DNA from: W0P28-013 sp051870755
Lineage (GTDB): Bacteria; Bacteroidota; Bacteroidia; Bacteroidales; Paludibacteraceae
Length of the DNA: 64,000 nt
NCBI GenBank assembly: GCA_051870755.1
Contig: JBJECE010000028.1
Location: 124,001 to 188,000 of the forward strand
Direction of reading: 5' to 3'
In this document: one piece after another, positions 25,633-34,791 of the stretch
Position numbering within the stretch: position 1 is the first letter of the stretch
Layout: each line of letters begins with the position of its first letter
Made by a program: the position numbers and the translations under genes
Notes under the pieces: generated by a model
Database searches by the model: none
Told to the model about the DNA's origin: nothing
Seen by the model: the letters and a program-made list of their open reading frames with translations, nothing else

Positions 25633-26376
25633 ATGGGCAAGGCTGTCATCACATTGAATAATATTTGTCGCGACTTTGTGGTCGGCGATGAAACGGTGCA
25701 TGCTTTGCGCGGTGTGTCGTTTACGATCGATGCAGGGGAATTTGTAACTATCATGGGAACTTCCGGCAGCGGCAAATCGACGTTGCTCAATACGCTTGGT
25801 TGTTTGGATACGCCAACTTCAGGCGAATATTTGCTCGATGGTCATGCGGTGCGCACGATGCGTAAAAATGAACGAGCCGTTCTGCGTAACCGCAAAATTG
25901 GTTTTGTGTTCCAAAATTACAATTTATTGCCTAAAACGACGGCTATCGAAAATGTGGAACTGCCGCTGATGTATAATGCGGATATAACGGCAGGCGAACG
26001 TCGTCGGCGTGCTGTCGCTGCATTGGTGGAAGTGGGTTTGGGCAATAGATTGGAGCATAAAAGTAACCAAATGTCCGGTGGGCAGATGCAACGTGTTGCC
26101 ATAGCGCGTGCGTTGGTCAATAATCCGGCAGTGATTTTGGCCGATGAGGCAACGGGTAACCTCGATACGCGCACCTCGTTCGAGATATTGGTGTTGTTTC
26201 AGAAACTTCATGCGGAAGGTCGAACGATTATATTTGTAACGCATAATCCGGAGATTGCCCAATATTGTACGCGGAACATTGTGTTGCGCGATGGACGGGT
26301 CATTGAAGATGTTTTCAACGCTAACCCGCTCGACGCGGCTGCTGCGTTGGCCGCGTTGCCACGCGAAAATGACTGA
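25633..26376 (+). CDS. MacB-like ABC transporter, ATP-binding protein
   Basis: A 247-residue ABC ATPase with Walker A GTSGSGKST (about 42-50), Q-loop FVFQNYNLLP, signature MSGGQMQRVAIAR, Walker B VILADEATGNLDT and the switch histidine in FVTHNP. The sequence is of the LolD/MacB/FtsE type. In E. coli the ATPase and permease are fused in MacB; here they are separate genes 2 bases apart, as usual in Bacteroidota. It powers the neighbouring permease. The C-terminal 20 residues are Ala-rich and not conserved. Confidence 0.96.
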   Translation: MGKAVITLNNICRDFVVGDETVHALRGVSFTIDAGEFVTIMGTSGSGKSTLLNTLGCLDTPTSGEYLLDGHAVRTMRKNERAVLRNRKIGFVFQNYNLLPKTTAIENVELPLMYNADITAGERRRRAVAALVEVGLGNRLEHKSNQMSGGQMQRVAIARALVNNPAVILADEATGNLDTRTSFEILVLFQKLHAEGRTIIFVTHNPEIAQYCTRNIVLRDGRVIEDVFNANPLDAAAALAALPREND

Positions 26377-26378
26377 AT

Positions 26379-27599
26379 ATGAATATAGCGAATCTTTTCA
26401 AAATAGCGTTCCGCGCATTGTCCAATAACAAGATGCGTGCTTTCCTGACGATGTTGGGCATTATCATTGGCGTGGCTTCGGTGATCACGATGTTGGCTAT
26501 CGGGCAAGGCTCGAAGAGAAGCATACGGTCGCAAATAGCCGAGATGGGCAGTAATATGATAATGATTCATCCCGGGGCAGATATGCGTGGCGGTGTGCGG
26601 CAAGACCCCAGCGCAATGCAGACACTCAAACTTGACGATTATCGCTCCATAGTCGATGAATGTCCGCATGTGGCGGCTGTGAGTGCAAATTGCAGTGCCG
26701 GCGGGCAACTGATTTTTGGAAACAGCAACTATCCGAGTTCAATCAGTGGCGTGTCGCCTGACTATCTCGAAATTAGACAATTGTCTGTCGCAGAAGGCGA
26801 TATGTTTGGTGAGGAGGAGATTGTGTCCAATGCCAAAGTGTGTGTCATCGGCAAAACGATTGTCGATAATCTTTTCCAAAATGGGGAAAACCCGATAGAC
26901 CAAGTGATTCGGTTCAACAAAACACCATTCCGTGTGGTTGGTGTGCTGAAATCGAAAGGCTACAATAGCATGGGACAAGACCAAGATGATGTCGTGTTGG
27001 CACCATATTCAACCGTTATGAAACGACTGCTGTCGCAAACGTATTTAAGCGGAATTACCTGTTCGGCCATCACCGAAGACGATACCGAAACGGCTATAGA
27101 GGAGATTACGGCTGTCTTGCGGCGTAACCACCGACTACCGACCGGCGTGGAAGACGATTTCAACATACGATCGCAGCAAGAATTGAGTTCCATGATGACG
27201 TCAACCACCGATTTAATGACGGTTTTGCTGGCATGCGTAGCTGGCATTTCGTTGGTGGTAGGCGGTATCGGCATCATGAACATCATGTATGTAAGTGTAA
27301 CTGAACGTACACGCGAAATAGGTTTGCGTATGAGCGTCGGTGCGCGCAGTGTCGATATTTTGTCGCAGTTCCTCATCGAGGCGATTTTGATCAGTGTTAC
27401 CGGCGGCGTGATAGGCGTTTTGTTGGGCGTTGGTGCATCGTATGCGGTCAAAATCATAGCAGGTTGGCCGGTTTATATACAGGCGTGGAGCGTGTTGTTG
27501 AGTTTTCTGGTCTGTACGGTGACTGGTATTTTCTTTGGTTGGTATCCGGCCAAAAAAGCTGCCGCTCTTGACCCGATTGAAGCCTTGCGATACGAATAA
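26379..27599 (+). CDS. MacB-like ABC transporter, FtsX/MacB permease
   Basis: A 406-residue permease with one N-terminal membrane helix (FLTMLGIIIGVASVITMLAIG), a large periplasmic MacB core domain (about 45-275), and three C-terminal helices (ACVAGISLVVGGIGIMNIM; ILISVTGGVIGVLLGVGAS; VLLSFLVCTVTGIFFGWYP). The cytoplasmic ERTREIGLRMSVGA motif, which touches the ATPase, is present. Its ATG lies 2 bases after the ATPase stop. Together with the adaptor and TolC channel it would form a tripartite pump for peptides, antibiotics or lipoprotein-like substrates. Confidence 0.96.
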   Translation: MNIANLFKIAFRALSNNKMRAFLTMLGIIIGVASVITMLAIGQGSKRSIRSQIAEMGSNMIMIHPGADMRGGVRQDPSAMQTLKLDDYRSIVDECPHVAAVSANCSAGGQLIFGNSNYPSSISGVSPDYLEIRQLSVAEGDMFGEEEIVSNAKVCVIGKTIVDNLFQNGENPIDQVIRFNKTPFRVVGVLKSKGYNSMGQDQDDVVLAPYSTVMKRLLSQTYLSGITCSAITEDDTETAIEEITAVLRRNHRLPTGVEDDFNIRSQQELSSMMTSTTDLMTVLLACVAGISLVVGGIGIMNIMYVSVTERTREIGLRMSVGARSVDILSQFLIEAILISVTGGVIGVLLGVGASYAVKIIAGWPVYIQAWSVLLSFLVCTVTGIFFGWYPAKKAAALDPIEALRYE

Positions 27600-27626
27600 T
27601 GTAGTGTGTTGTTACGCTAAAAATTT

Positions 27627-28766
27627 ATGACAATGACAGCCAAACCAAAACATTTCGAGTATCTGATCCACATTGTGGTGTTCATCATTTTGTTCATCAC
27701 ACTCTGTTTCTTTGCCGAAAAAACGGGTTCCAATTACGAAATCAATTGGCATCTGTTCCGACGTCATGGTGTGATATTGCTGCTTTTTGCGATGCTGTTC
27801 TACCTTAATTATTATGTGCTGATACCGAAAATCTATGCAAGCAAACGACGTGCGCTGTATTTTGTTGCTAATTTATTGATTATTATTGCAATAACGTGTT
27901 TGGTGCAATGGCTGCAACCGCGCGGTTTTTTATCACATCCGCCTATCGAAACGCCTCCGCCGATGCTGTCCGACGGGCCGGACTTTGCGCCATTGGAACA
28001 TGTAAAAGGCCATGCACGTGCGCACAACAGCCAAGCGTTGCTCCCGCGCCGATTATTGTTTTTTGGTCGCGATGTGTTATTCCTGACTTTATCGGTGGTG
28101 CTGGCGCTGCTGGTCAAAATGATAGTGTATGTGCGCGAGATGGAAATACGCAACAACGAACTCGAGGCGGCCAATACCAAAGCCGAATTGCTTAACCTGC
28201 GCAGCCAACTCAATCCGCATTTTCTGCTGAATACGCTCAACAACATTTATGCGCTGATACTTGTCGATACGCAAACGGCGCAAACGGCGGTGATAGAATT
28301 GAGCAAATTGTTGCGCTATGTGCTGTACGACAATCGCGCCACTTTTGTGCCGCTGGTCAACGAAGTGGCGTTTCTCGAACATTATATCCGCCTGATGCGC
28401 TTGCGCCTGACCGACAATGTCGTTGTGAAGACGCAGTTCGATGTGCTACCCGAACATCACACGCAAATAGCGCCGCAAATCTTTATTTCGTTGGTCGAGA
28501 ATGCGTTCAAACACGGCGTCGCGCCCAATGCCTCAAGCCTCATTTCCGTAGCCCTGTCCGACGATGCTGATGGGAATGTAAACTGTCTGATTATCAATAC
28601 AAACCATCCTAAAACAAAAAAAGATAAAGGCGGTTCCGGCATCGGACTCGAACAGGTGCGCCGCCGCCTCGATTTGCTCTATCCCGGTCGTTACGAGTGG
28701 TCGATTACCTGCTCGGACGATCAAACACTCTATACGTCGAACCTCATAATTCGTACAAAATCATGA
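27627..28766 (+). CDS. LytS-type sensor histidine kinase
   Basis: A 379-residue kinase with four hydrophobic segments in the N-terminal half, then the His_kinase domain of the LytS/YehU class: the phospho-acceptor H198 lies in LRSQLNPHFLLNTLNN, followed by the ATPase part with VENAFKHGV and GSGIGLEQVRRRL. A Pro-rich extracytoplasmic loop (about 104-120) could be the sensing part. It is 27 bases behind the permease and overlaps the response-regulator gene by 4 bases (ATGA). The arrangement suggests it senses pump substrate or envelope stress. Confidence 0.94.
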   Translation: MTMTAKPKHFEYLIHIVVFIILFITLCFFAEKTGSNYEINWHLFRRHGVILLLFAMLFYLNYYVLIPKIYASKRRALYFVANLLIIIAITCLVQWLQPRGFLSHPPIETPPPMLSDGPDFAPLEHVKGHARAHNSQALLPRRLLFFGRDVLFLTLSVVLALLVKMIVYVREMEIRNNELEAANTKAELLNLRSQLNPHFLLNTLNNIYALILVDTQTAQTAVIELSKLLRYVLYDNRATFVPLVNEVAFLEHYIRLMRLRLTDNVVVKTQFDVLPEHHTQIAPQIFISLVENAFKHGVAPNASSLISVALSDDADGNVNCLIINTNHPKTKKDKGGSGIGLEQVRRRLDLLYPGRYEWSITCSDDQTLYTSNLIIRTKS

Positions 28767-29470
28767 TGCTGAAATGTGCCATTGTCGATGACGAGCCGTT
28801 AGCGCTCCAATTGCTCGAAACTTATGTGCGAAAAACACCATTTTTGCAACTCGTCGGAAGTTATTCCAACGCGCTTCAAGCACGCAAAGGCGTGCAGCAA
28901 CAACCTGTCGATCTGTTGTTTACCGATATTCAGATGCCCGATTTCGACGGATTGGAATTGGCCAAACTTTTACCGGCAACGACGCGCGTCGTTTTCACTA
29001 CGGCATTCAGTCGCTATGCAGTCGATAGTTATCGGGTCAATGCGGTCGATTACCTGCTGAAACCTTTTTCGTACGACGACTTTTTGGTGGCAGCCAACAA
29101 AGCGTTGGCGCTGACACACATGCAGGCCGGCACGCAGTCGGAACACGCCGATGCCGACACCATCATCGTCAAAAGCGAACGCAAACTCGTGCGTATCAAC
29201 TTGGATAGATTGCTCTATGTAGAGGCGATGCGTGATTATATGAAACTCGTGCTCGACGGCGACGAAGATATGCCCGTCTTTTCGCTGATGAGCCTGAAAG
29301 CCCTGATGGAACAACTGCCCACCGACCGATTTATGCGTGTGCATCGCTCGTTCGCCGTGCAACTCTCGAAAGTGCGTGTCGTCGAAAACAACCACATCGT
29401 GTTTGGCAAAGTGCATATTCCCATCGGCGATATGTACAAAACGGAGTTTTTCGAGGCGTGGGGTAAATAG
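28763..29470 (+). CDS. LytTR-family response regulator
   Basis: A 235-residue regulator. The receiver domain has acidic residues VDDEP at the start and phospho-acceptor D55 in LLFTDIQMPD, with conserved Lys in YLLKPF. The LytTR DNA-binding domain follows (VKSERKLVRINLDRLLYVEAMRDY, then FMRVHRSFAVQLSKV). It begins at ATG 28763 inside the kinase stop codon; a second ATG follows at 28766. As the last gene of the efflux operon it is expected to control the TolC promoter, but no binding-site repeats were recognised there. Confidence 0.95.
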   Translation: MMLKCAIVDDEPLALQLLETYVRKTPFLQLVGSYSNALQARKGVQQQPVDLLFTDIQMPDFDGLELAKLLPATTRVVFTTAFSRYAVDSYRVNAVDYLLKPFSYDDFLVAANKALALTHMQAGTQSEHADADTIIVKSERKLVRINLDRLLYVEAMRDYMKLVLDGDEDMPVFSLMSLKALMEQLPTDRFMRVHRSFAVQLSKVRVVENNHIVFGKVHIPIGDMYKTEFFEAWGK

Positions 29471-29539
29471 AAAAACACTTGCAGCGTACATTTTTGCACG
29501 GAATTTGTGCTAAAATTTCGGAACCTCGTTTTTTTTTGC

Positions 29540-29547
29540 TATCTTTG
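29540..29547 (+). promoter_or_regulatory. -7 element for dut
   Basis: TATCTTTG, 36 bases before the ATG, directly after a T-run. The -33 TTG is not seen at normal spacing. Confidence 0.45.
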
Positions 29548-29583
29548 CCAATTGGATTAAATACGAAAGACCATAGTGCGCTT

Positions 29584-30018
29584 ATGCAAGTCAAAATCAT
29601 CAACACATCGCGTCACGCCCTGCCTGCGTATGCTACCGACGCATCGGCCGGCATGGATTTGCGTGCCAATTTGTCGGAACCGGTTACACTGAAACCGCTC
29701 GAACGCCGACTGATTCCCACCGGCCTGTTCATTGAATTGCCCGTCGGCTACGAGGCACAAATACGTCCTCGCAGCGGCTTGGCACTCAAACACGGCATCA
29801 CCGTTCTCAATTCGCCGGGCACCATCGATGCCGATTATCGCGGCGAAATCGGGGTCATACTCGTCAATTTGTCGGCGACGGATTTTGTCGTTGCCGATGG
29901 CGAACGCATTTGCCAAATGGTGATAGCCCGCCACGAACAAGCCGAATGGGTCGAAGTGGTCGAATTGGACGCTACCGAACGTGGCACCGGCGGGTTCGGA
30001 CATACGGGAAAACAGTAA
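29584..30018 (+). CDS. dut: dUTP diphosphatase
   Basis: A 144-residue trimeric dUTPase with the five motifs: AGMDLRA, RSGLALKHGI, GTIDADYRGEIGVILVN, GERICQMVI and the C-terminal RGTGGFGHTGK. It hydrolyses dUTP to dUMP and pyrophosphate, which keeps uracil out of DNA and supplies dTMP synthesis. It leads the dut-TPR-DUF4292-EnvC series, an arrangement that recurs in Bacteroidota. The start is fixed by the N-terminal VKIINTS strand. Nothing is unusual. Confidence 0.97.
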   Translation: MQVKIINTSRHALPAYATDASAGMDLRANLSEPVTLKPLERRLIPTGLFIELPVGYEAQIRPRSGLALKHGITVLNSPGTIDADYRGEIGVILVNLSATDFVVADGERICQMVIARHEQAEWVEVVELDATERGTGGFGHTGKQ

Positions 30019-30027
30019 AATCGACGG

Positions 30028-31821
30028 ATGCGTATGCAAAAATTTCGAATCATAGCATGTATCGTGGCTGTAGTGGGCGTGTTGCAAGTGCATGGACAAA
30101 ATGTCGATTCGCTCTTTGTGCGCCGTGTGGCTGCCGAACAACTTGTCGATTCGACGGACGAACAGCGGTTTACTTTTTGCTTTTTCGAGGGCGCACGCTA
30201 TTTGCATCGCTTGATGCCCGATTCGGCGTTGCACTATTTCGACCGGTGTCTGGCCATCGACCCTGATAATGCCGCCGTGTACTACAACAAGGTGGCGGCG
30301 TACAGAATGCTGAAAAACTATCCGCAGGCGTTCGCGTGCGCACAAAAAATGGCCGAATTGCAACCCGACAATGCCGATTATCAGGAACTGCTGATTTCGT
30401 GGCTCATCACACATCACCGTTTCGACGATGCCATTGCCGGTTACCGGCAGTTGCTGCTCCAACAGCCTACTAACCAATTCTATCTGAATAACTTACTCGA
30501 TTTGTACATCGCCACCGAACGACCGCAACAGCAACTCGAAGTGCTGCAACGCTTGGAAGAACTGAACGGCGTGGACGAAGAAAATTCGTACAACCAGATA
30601 GCTGTTTTGCAAGCCTTGAACCGCCCCAAAAAAGTGGAGAAACAAATTCAAAAACTGATACGCAAATTCCCGAACAAAACGGAGCATGTCATTCTGTTGG
30701 GCGAGTTCTATCTGGCGGTCGGCAAAGAAAAAAAGGCTTTGCAGTGTTACGATTCGCAGTATGCCAAAGACTCGACCGACGGCACCGTGCTGGCTGCCTA
30801 CGCCCACTACTATTCGACCAAAGGCAACGACACGCTGGCCGACGACTACATGCTGCGTGCCTTGAACGATCGGCATTATCCGTTCGTCAATAAAGTACAG
30901 TGGCTGCGCTCGCATGTAGCTACGCTGTTGCAGGCACACGATACGCTGCGCGCCGACTCACTGTTGTATGGTATCGAAAATATGTATTCCGACGAAGAGG
31001 ATTTGCAGACCTTGCTGTACGACTATGCGCGGGTGAAACGCGACACGGTGGCCTGTCAGAACTATTTGACACAATACCTGAGCCGGAATCCGCTCGACGA
31101 AGAGAAATGGGTGCAACTTTTGTTGTTGAACGAGAATAATTCGCAACGCATGGCGGACATTATCAAGGAGGCGATGGCGTGGTTTCCTAATTCGTCGCGG
31201 TGGTATTACTACAAGGCGGCGCTGTTGGTGAACGACCAACGCAGCCTCGAGGCCGTCGAGATGCTCGATGCGCTGCTCAACAACGACCAAACGGACAATG
31301 CCACGCGCGTATGGGCGCTGACGATGAAAGGCGATATTCTGCAAACCATGCAACGCTACAAAATGGCTATGGCTTGCTACGAAGAGGTGTTGCGCATGGC
31401 GCCCGACGATATATCGGTGAAAAACAACTATGCCTATCTGTTGGCTTGTTGCGGCATTGATTTGGCCAAAGCCGAAACGCTCAGTAGTGCCACGGTCAAA
31501 GCCGAACCAAACTCGGCAACCTTTCTCGATACGTATGCGTGGGTGCTGTTCATGCGCGGCGAATACAAGTTGGCACGCTTCTATCAGGAACGCGCCATCG
31601 CCGCAGCCGAAACACTCAGCAGCGAACTGTTGGAACATTATGGCGATATTTTGGCGCAATTGGGCGACATCGAATTGGCTATCGCACAATGGGAGAAGGC
31701 GCTGACGCTGAATCCGCAGTTGCAGCGACTGCACGAAAAAATAGAAAAGCGACAATATATACCATATTTATTACCGCTCGAAGATGAAAATGAGGAACTG
31801 CTTGAAGACACCCAACAATAG
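30028..31821 (+). CDS. Exported TPR protein
   Basis: A 597-residue protein with a signal peptide (IIACIVAVVGVLQVHGQ) followed by about ten to twelve tetratricopeptide-like helical repeats; the most regular are SALHYFDRCLAIDPDNAAVYYNK, AMACYEEVLRMAPDDISVKNNYAYLL, and AIAQWEKALTLNPQ near the end. It lies 9 bases after dut and its end overlaps the DUF4292 lipoprotein gene by 38 bases, so all three are one transcript. Presumably it is a periplasmic scaffold. Its partner is unknown. Confidence 0.92.
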   Translation: MRMQKFRIIACIVAVVGVLQVHGQNVDSLFVRRVAAEQLVDSTDEQRFTFCFFEGARYLHRLMPDSALHYFDRCLAIDPDNAAVYYNKVAAYRMLKNYPQAFACAQKMAELQPDNADYQELLISWLITHHRFDDAIAGYRQLLLQQPTNQFYLNNLLDLYIATERPQQQLEVLQRLEELNGVDEENSYNQIAVLQALNRPKKVEKQIQKLIRKFPNKTEHVILLGEFYLAVGKEKKALQCYDSQYAKDSTDGTVLAAYAHYYSTKGNDTLADDYMLRALNDRHYPFVNKVQWLRSHVATLLQAHDTLRADSLLYGIENMYSDEEDLQTLLYDYARVKRDTVACQNYLTQYLSRNPLDEEKWVQLLLLNENNSQRMADIIKEAMAWFPNSSRWYYYKAALLVNDQRSLEAVEMLDALLNNDQTDNATRVWALTMKGDILQTMQRYKMAMACYEEVLRMAPDDISVKNNYAYLLACCGIDLAKAETLSSATVKAEPNSATFLDTYAWVLFMRGEYKLARFYQERAIAAAETLSSELLEHYGDILAQLGDIELAIAQWEKALTLNPQLQRLHEKIEKRQYIPYLLPLEDENEELLEDTQQ

Positions 31822-32602
31822 CGGGGTTGCAGTGGCGTGTGCGCTGCTGCTGTTGCTGATGGCGGGCTGCAAAAGCAAGCAACTGCCCACGACACCCACC
31901 GAAAAGCCGGCGGCTTATACGGTGAATCAGGTGCTGGCCGAACAGCCGACCTTCGCCACGCTGCATATTTCGAAAATGAATGTCGTGGCGACCTACGGCA
32001 CGCAGCAACTGTCGTTTCGAGCCACAGTCAAGTTATTGACTGATAGTTTGTTGGTGCTATCGGTGCAGCCGGTGCTTGGCGTCGAAATGTTTCGCGTGGA
32101 GTTTACACCGTCGCGTTTTGTGGTGGTGGATAAATGGAATCGGCGCTATACCGAAAATTCGTATGAGTTTTTGCGCTACAAACTTGGAGTCGATTTTCGC
32201 TTCGATGTGTTGCAAAATATGGTGTCGAATCGCTTGTTTTTGTTGGATAAAACTGATATATCGGCTGCCGATTTCACAGTCGAAACCATGGCCGGCGCGC
32301 CTACGCAATTGTTGCACCTCGCATCGGGGTTGATACAACAATTCGAAGTGGTGGAGCCTGCTGCCATAGCCAAAGCGTCGGTGGCGGTAGAGCAGGGACG
32401 CTTGACGTGCGAATATGCCGGACATCGGGTGCAAAACGGCGTGCGTTTCCCAAATACGTTTGCCATGACTTTGCAGGCCGCCGGTCGGGTTATCACGTTG
32501 GCGTGTACGGTGGAAAAAATGGAATTCGACAAGCCGTTGGAGTATGTGCCACAAAATTTATCGCGTTACGAAAAAGTCAATTTCTCGAAGATAATTCCCT
32601 GA
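31784..32602 (+). CDS. DUF4292 lipoprotein (LolB-like fold suspected)
   Basis: A 272-residue lipoprotein: signal ALLLLLMAGCKSK with lipobox AGC (cysteine 29). The mature part alternates beta strands, consistent with the DUF4292 family, which is suspected of having a LolB/LolA-like half barrel (FRATVKLLTDSLLVLSVQPVLGVEMFRVEFTP is the usual core pattern, here about residues 78-110). Two nearby ATGs exist (31784 and 31790). It overlaps the end of the TPR gene and is 7 bases ahead of the EnvC-like gene. Bacteroidota lack an obvious LolB, so an outer-membrane lipoprotein role is plausible but inferred. Confidence 0.88.
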   Translation: MKMRNCLKTPNNSGVAVACALLLLLMAGCKSKQLPTTPTEKPAAYTVNQVLAEQPTFATLHISKMNVVATYGTQQLSFRATVKLLTDSLLVLSVQPVLGVEMFRVEFTPSRFVVVDKWNRRYTENSYEFLRYKLGVDFRFDVLQNMVSNRLFLLDKTDISAADFTVETMAGAPTQLLHLASGLIQQFEVVEPAAIAKASVAVEQGRLTCEYAGHRVQNGVRFPNTFAMTLQAAGRVITLACTVEKMEFDKPLEYVPQNLSRYEKVNFSKIIP

Positions 32603-32609
32603 AAATAAG

Positions 32610-33842
32610 ATGATAAAGATGATGAAATACCGTTTGTGTCCGCTTGTGCTGCTTGTGTCGCTGTTGGCGATGCCGATAGCCGCGCAAACACGGCAGCAGT
32701 TGGAAGCGCAGAAGAAAAAAACGCTCGAAAGTCTTGCCCAAACCAATAAATTGCTCGACGAAACGCAAAAGTCGAAGAAGGGTAGCGAAAACAAAATCAA
32801 TTTGCTGAAACGCAGCATCAACGAACGCAATGCACTGATCAAATCGTTGAATGGCGAAATCAGTTTGCTGGAACAAAACATCGTGCAACTCGAGGAAGAG
32901 CGGAAGGGACTTGAAGAAAAATTGGCTTTCCAAAAAGCGGATTATGCACGCTTGGTGCGCGAAACGCATGCGCGCCGCAACTATTTTTCGCCATTGCTGT
33001 TTATCCTGTCGTCCGATAATTTCAGTCAGGCTTATCGCCGATTCCGCTATTTGCAGGAGTTGAGCGATTATCGTAAACGACAGGCTGCCGAGATTTTGCA
33101 ACTGACCGGCGAGTTGGAGGCCAAAGGCTTGGCTCTGCAGTCCGATATGGCCGATAAAGGGCGTGTGATGAGCGAAAAAGAGCGCGAAGCGAAAAAGTTG
33201 GAATCTGATCGTCAGCGCGAAAAACAGATGCTTACCGAATTGCAAAAGAAAGAGGCCGACTTGAAAGCTAAACAGAAAAAACAGCAGAAAAAGGCTGATG
33301 AACTGAATGCGAAAATTCAAAAATTGGTGGCAGCCGAAATCAAAAAAGAGGAAGAACGCCGGCGCAAAGAGGCCGCCAAACAGGGCAAACCGGTTTATCA
33401 GATGAGCAAAGACGAACAGTTGGTGGCCGGCAACTTCGAGCGGAACAAAGGCAAACTGCCGTTGCCGGTGGAGCGCGGTTTCATCAGCGGACATTTTGGT
33501 GTGCAACCGCACCCCGTATTGCCACATGTAACTACCAATAACAAAGGCATTTACATTCAAACACCGGCCGGATCGAAAGCACGCGCCATTTTCGACGGCG
33601 TGGTAACAAAATGTTTCATGGTGCCGGGCAGCAATAGTTCGGTCATCGTGAAACACGGCAATTATCGCACGGTCTATTCCAACTTGACGGAAATATATGT
33701 GAAAGAGGGCGACAAGGTAACCACCAAGCAGCCGCTCGGCAAAATTTTCGTCGATACCGAAAATGACAACAAGACGGAACTCTATCTGATGTTGTACAAA
33801 GATACCGAGATTCAGAATCCGGAATTGTGGTTGGCAAAATAA
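32610..33842 (+). CDS. EnvC-like murein hydrolase activator (degenerate M23)
   Basis: A 410-residue exported protein: signal peptide ending PIAAQ, a long coiled coil (about 28-130 and 150-265, very Lys/Glu/Gln-rich), and a C-terminal LytM domain. Where an active M23 enzyme has HxGxD this protein has NNKGIYI, and instead of HLHxE it has TELYLML, so the zinc site is gone. That is the state of EnvC and its relatives, which activate amidases instead of cutting murein. A matching amidase is encoded at 43,270. It ends the dut operon and meets the barrel-protein gene convergently. Confidence 0.92.
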   Translation: MIKMMKYRLCPLVLLVSLLAMPIAAQTRQQLEAQKKKTLESLAQTNKLLDETQKSKKGSENKINLLKRSINERNALIKSLNGEISLLEQNIVQLEEERKGLEEKLAFQKADYARLVRETHARRNYFSPLLFILSSDNFSQAYRRFRYLQELSDYRKRQAAEILQLTGELEAKGLALQSDMADKGRVMSEKEREAKKLESDRQREKQMLTELQKKEADLKAKQKKQQKKADELNAKIQKLVAAEIKKEEERRRKEAAKQGKPVYQMSKDEQLVAGNFERNKGKLPLPVERGFISGHFGVQPHPVLPHVTTNNKGIYIQTPAGSKARAIFDGVVTKCFMVPGSNSSVIVKHGNYRTVYSNLTEIYVKEGDKVTTKQPLGKIFVDTENDNKTELYLMLYKDTEIQNPELWLAK

Positions 33843-33861
33843 AAGTCTGATTGTCAGAAGT

Positions 33862-34782
33862 TTATTCGCGCACGAAGTAATAAACGAGTTTGAAGCCCGT
33901 GTCGAAATAGCCGAACTTGCGCACCACTTGCGATTGCGTTGCCGCATGATTGCTGTAAAGCGCGCTTTCGGTCAGGCGCTCGACCGGAATGCTAAATTTT
34001 GTGTCGCTGATGCTGAGTAGCGATAAGTTGCTTGTTTTCAGCAGTTTGTAATTATTGACGGCGACGTCGGCATAAAGTCCGAGGCCGATTTTATCGCCAT
34101 TTTTCAATTTGAAATTGTAGGTGCCGTCCACGGCGATGGCAATCCATGCGTAGGGAAACGAAATCAGTTTGCCCGTGCTTGTCATGGTGTTCGATCCTGT
34201 GGCCAAGGCCAAAGCGTTGTCTATTTCGACGTCGTACAGCGGATAGTAACACCGTAAATCGGCTTGTTGCAAGGTTTGTCGGTAATTTGCTGACAACGCA
34301 ATGATGGCTTTCGGGCCGATGTTCAGGGTTACATGCTTGAAGTCGAGCGTCAGTTGCAACGGAATGCCGAGGTACCATTGGTTGTGCCGTTCGTGCAACT
34401 GCCCGATGGTGTAGTACACGTCCATGGCGTCGCGCTCGACGTCGATGGTGGAGTAAGTGTCTGTATAATTTGTTGATACATAATTACTTGCTGCGTATGT
34501 AATGTCGAAGCCGAGACGTATGCCGACACCGCGCCATAGCAGCGCATACGACATTTCGAGGCCGGTATGTATGTCGGGGCGGAATGTGCCGAAGTCTGAT
34601 TGGTAGGTCAGCCCCGCTGTGCCGATTCGCGCACCGACAACCACTTGGCGTGCCGATGGCGTCTTGCTGCGGTAACTGCTGCCGCGTTGGCTGCTGATGC
34701 AGTTGCATTCTTCGGCAACCGTTGTCGTGCAAATGGCGACCAACAGCCATAGGCTGATTATCTGTTTCAGATGTCGGAACAT
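33862..34782 (-). CDS. Outer-membrane beta-barrel protein of unknown role
   Basis: A 306-residue protein with a signal peptide (IISLWLLVAICTTTVAEE) and a series of amphipathic strands ending in FKLVYYFVRE, as expected of an outer-membrane barrel of the PorT/OmpW-like sort. A small Cys pair (CNC) follows the signal. It begins 9 bases after the T9SS cargo gene ends, so it is the second gene of that operon, and the pair may function together. I do not recognise a specific family. Confidence 0.8.
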   Translation of the reverse strand: MFRHLKQIISLWLLVAICTTTVAEECNCISSQRGSSYRSKTPSARQVVVGARIGTAGLTYQSDFGTFRPDIHTGLEMSYALLWRGVGIRLGFDITYAASNYVSTNYTDTYSTIDVERDAMDVYYTIGQLHERHNQWYLGIPLQLTLDFKHVTLNIGPKAIIALSANYRQTLQQADLRCYYPLYDVEIDNALALATGSNTMTSTGKLISFPYAWIAIAVDGTYNFKLKNGDKIGLGLYADVAVNNYKLLKTSNLSLLSISDTKFSIPVERLTESALYSNHAATQSQVVRKFGYFDTGFKLVYYFVRE

Positions 34783-34791
34783 ACTGCGGCG

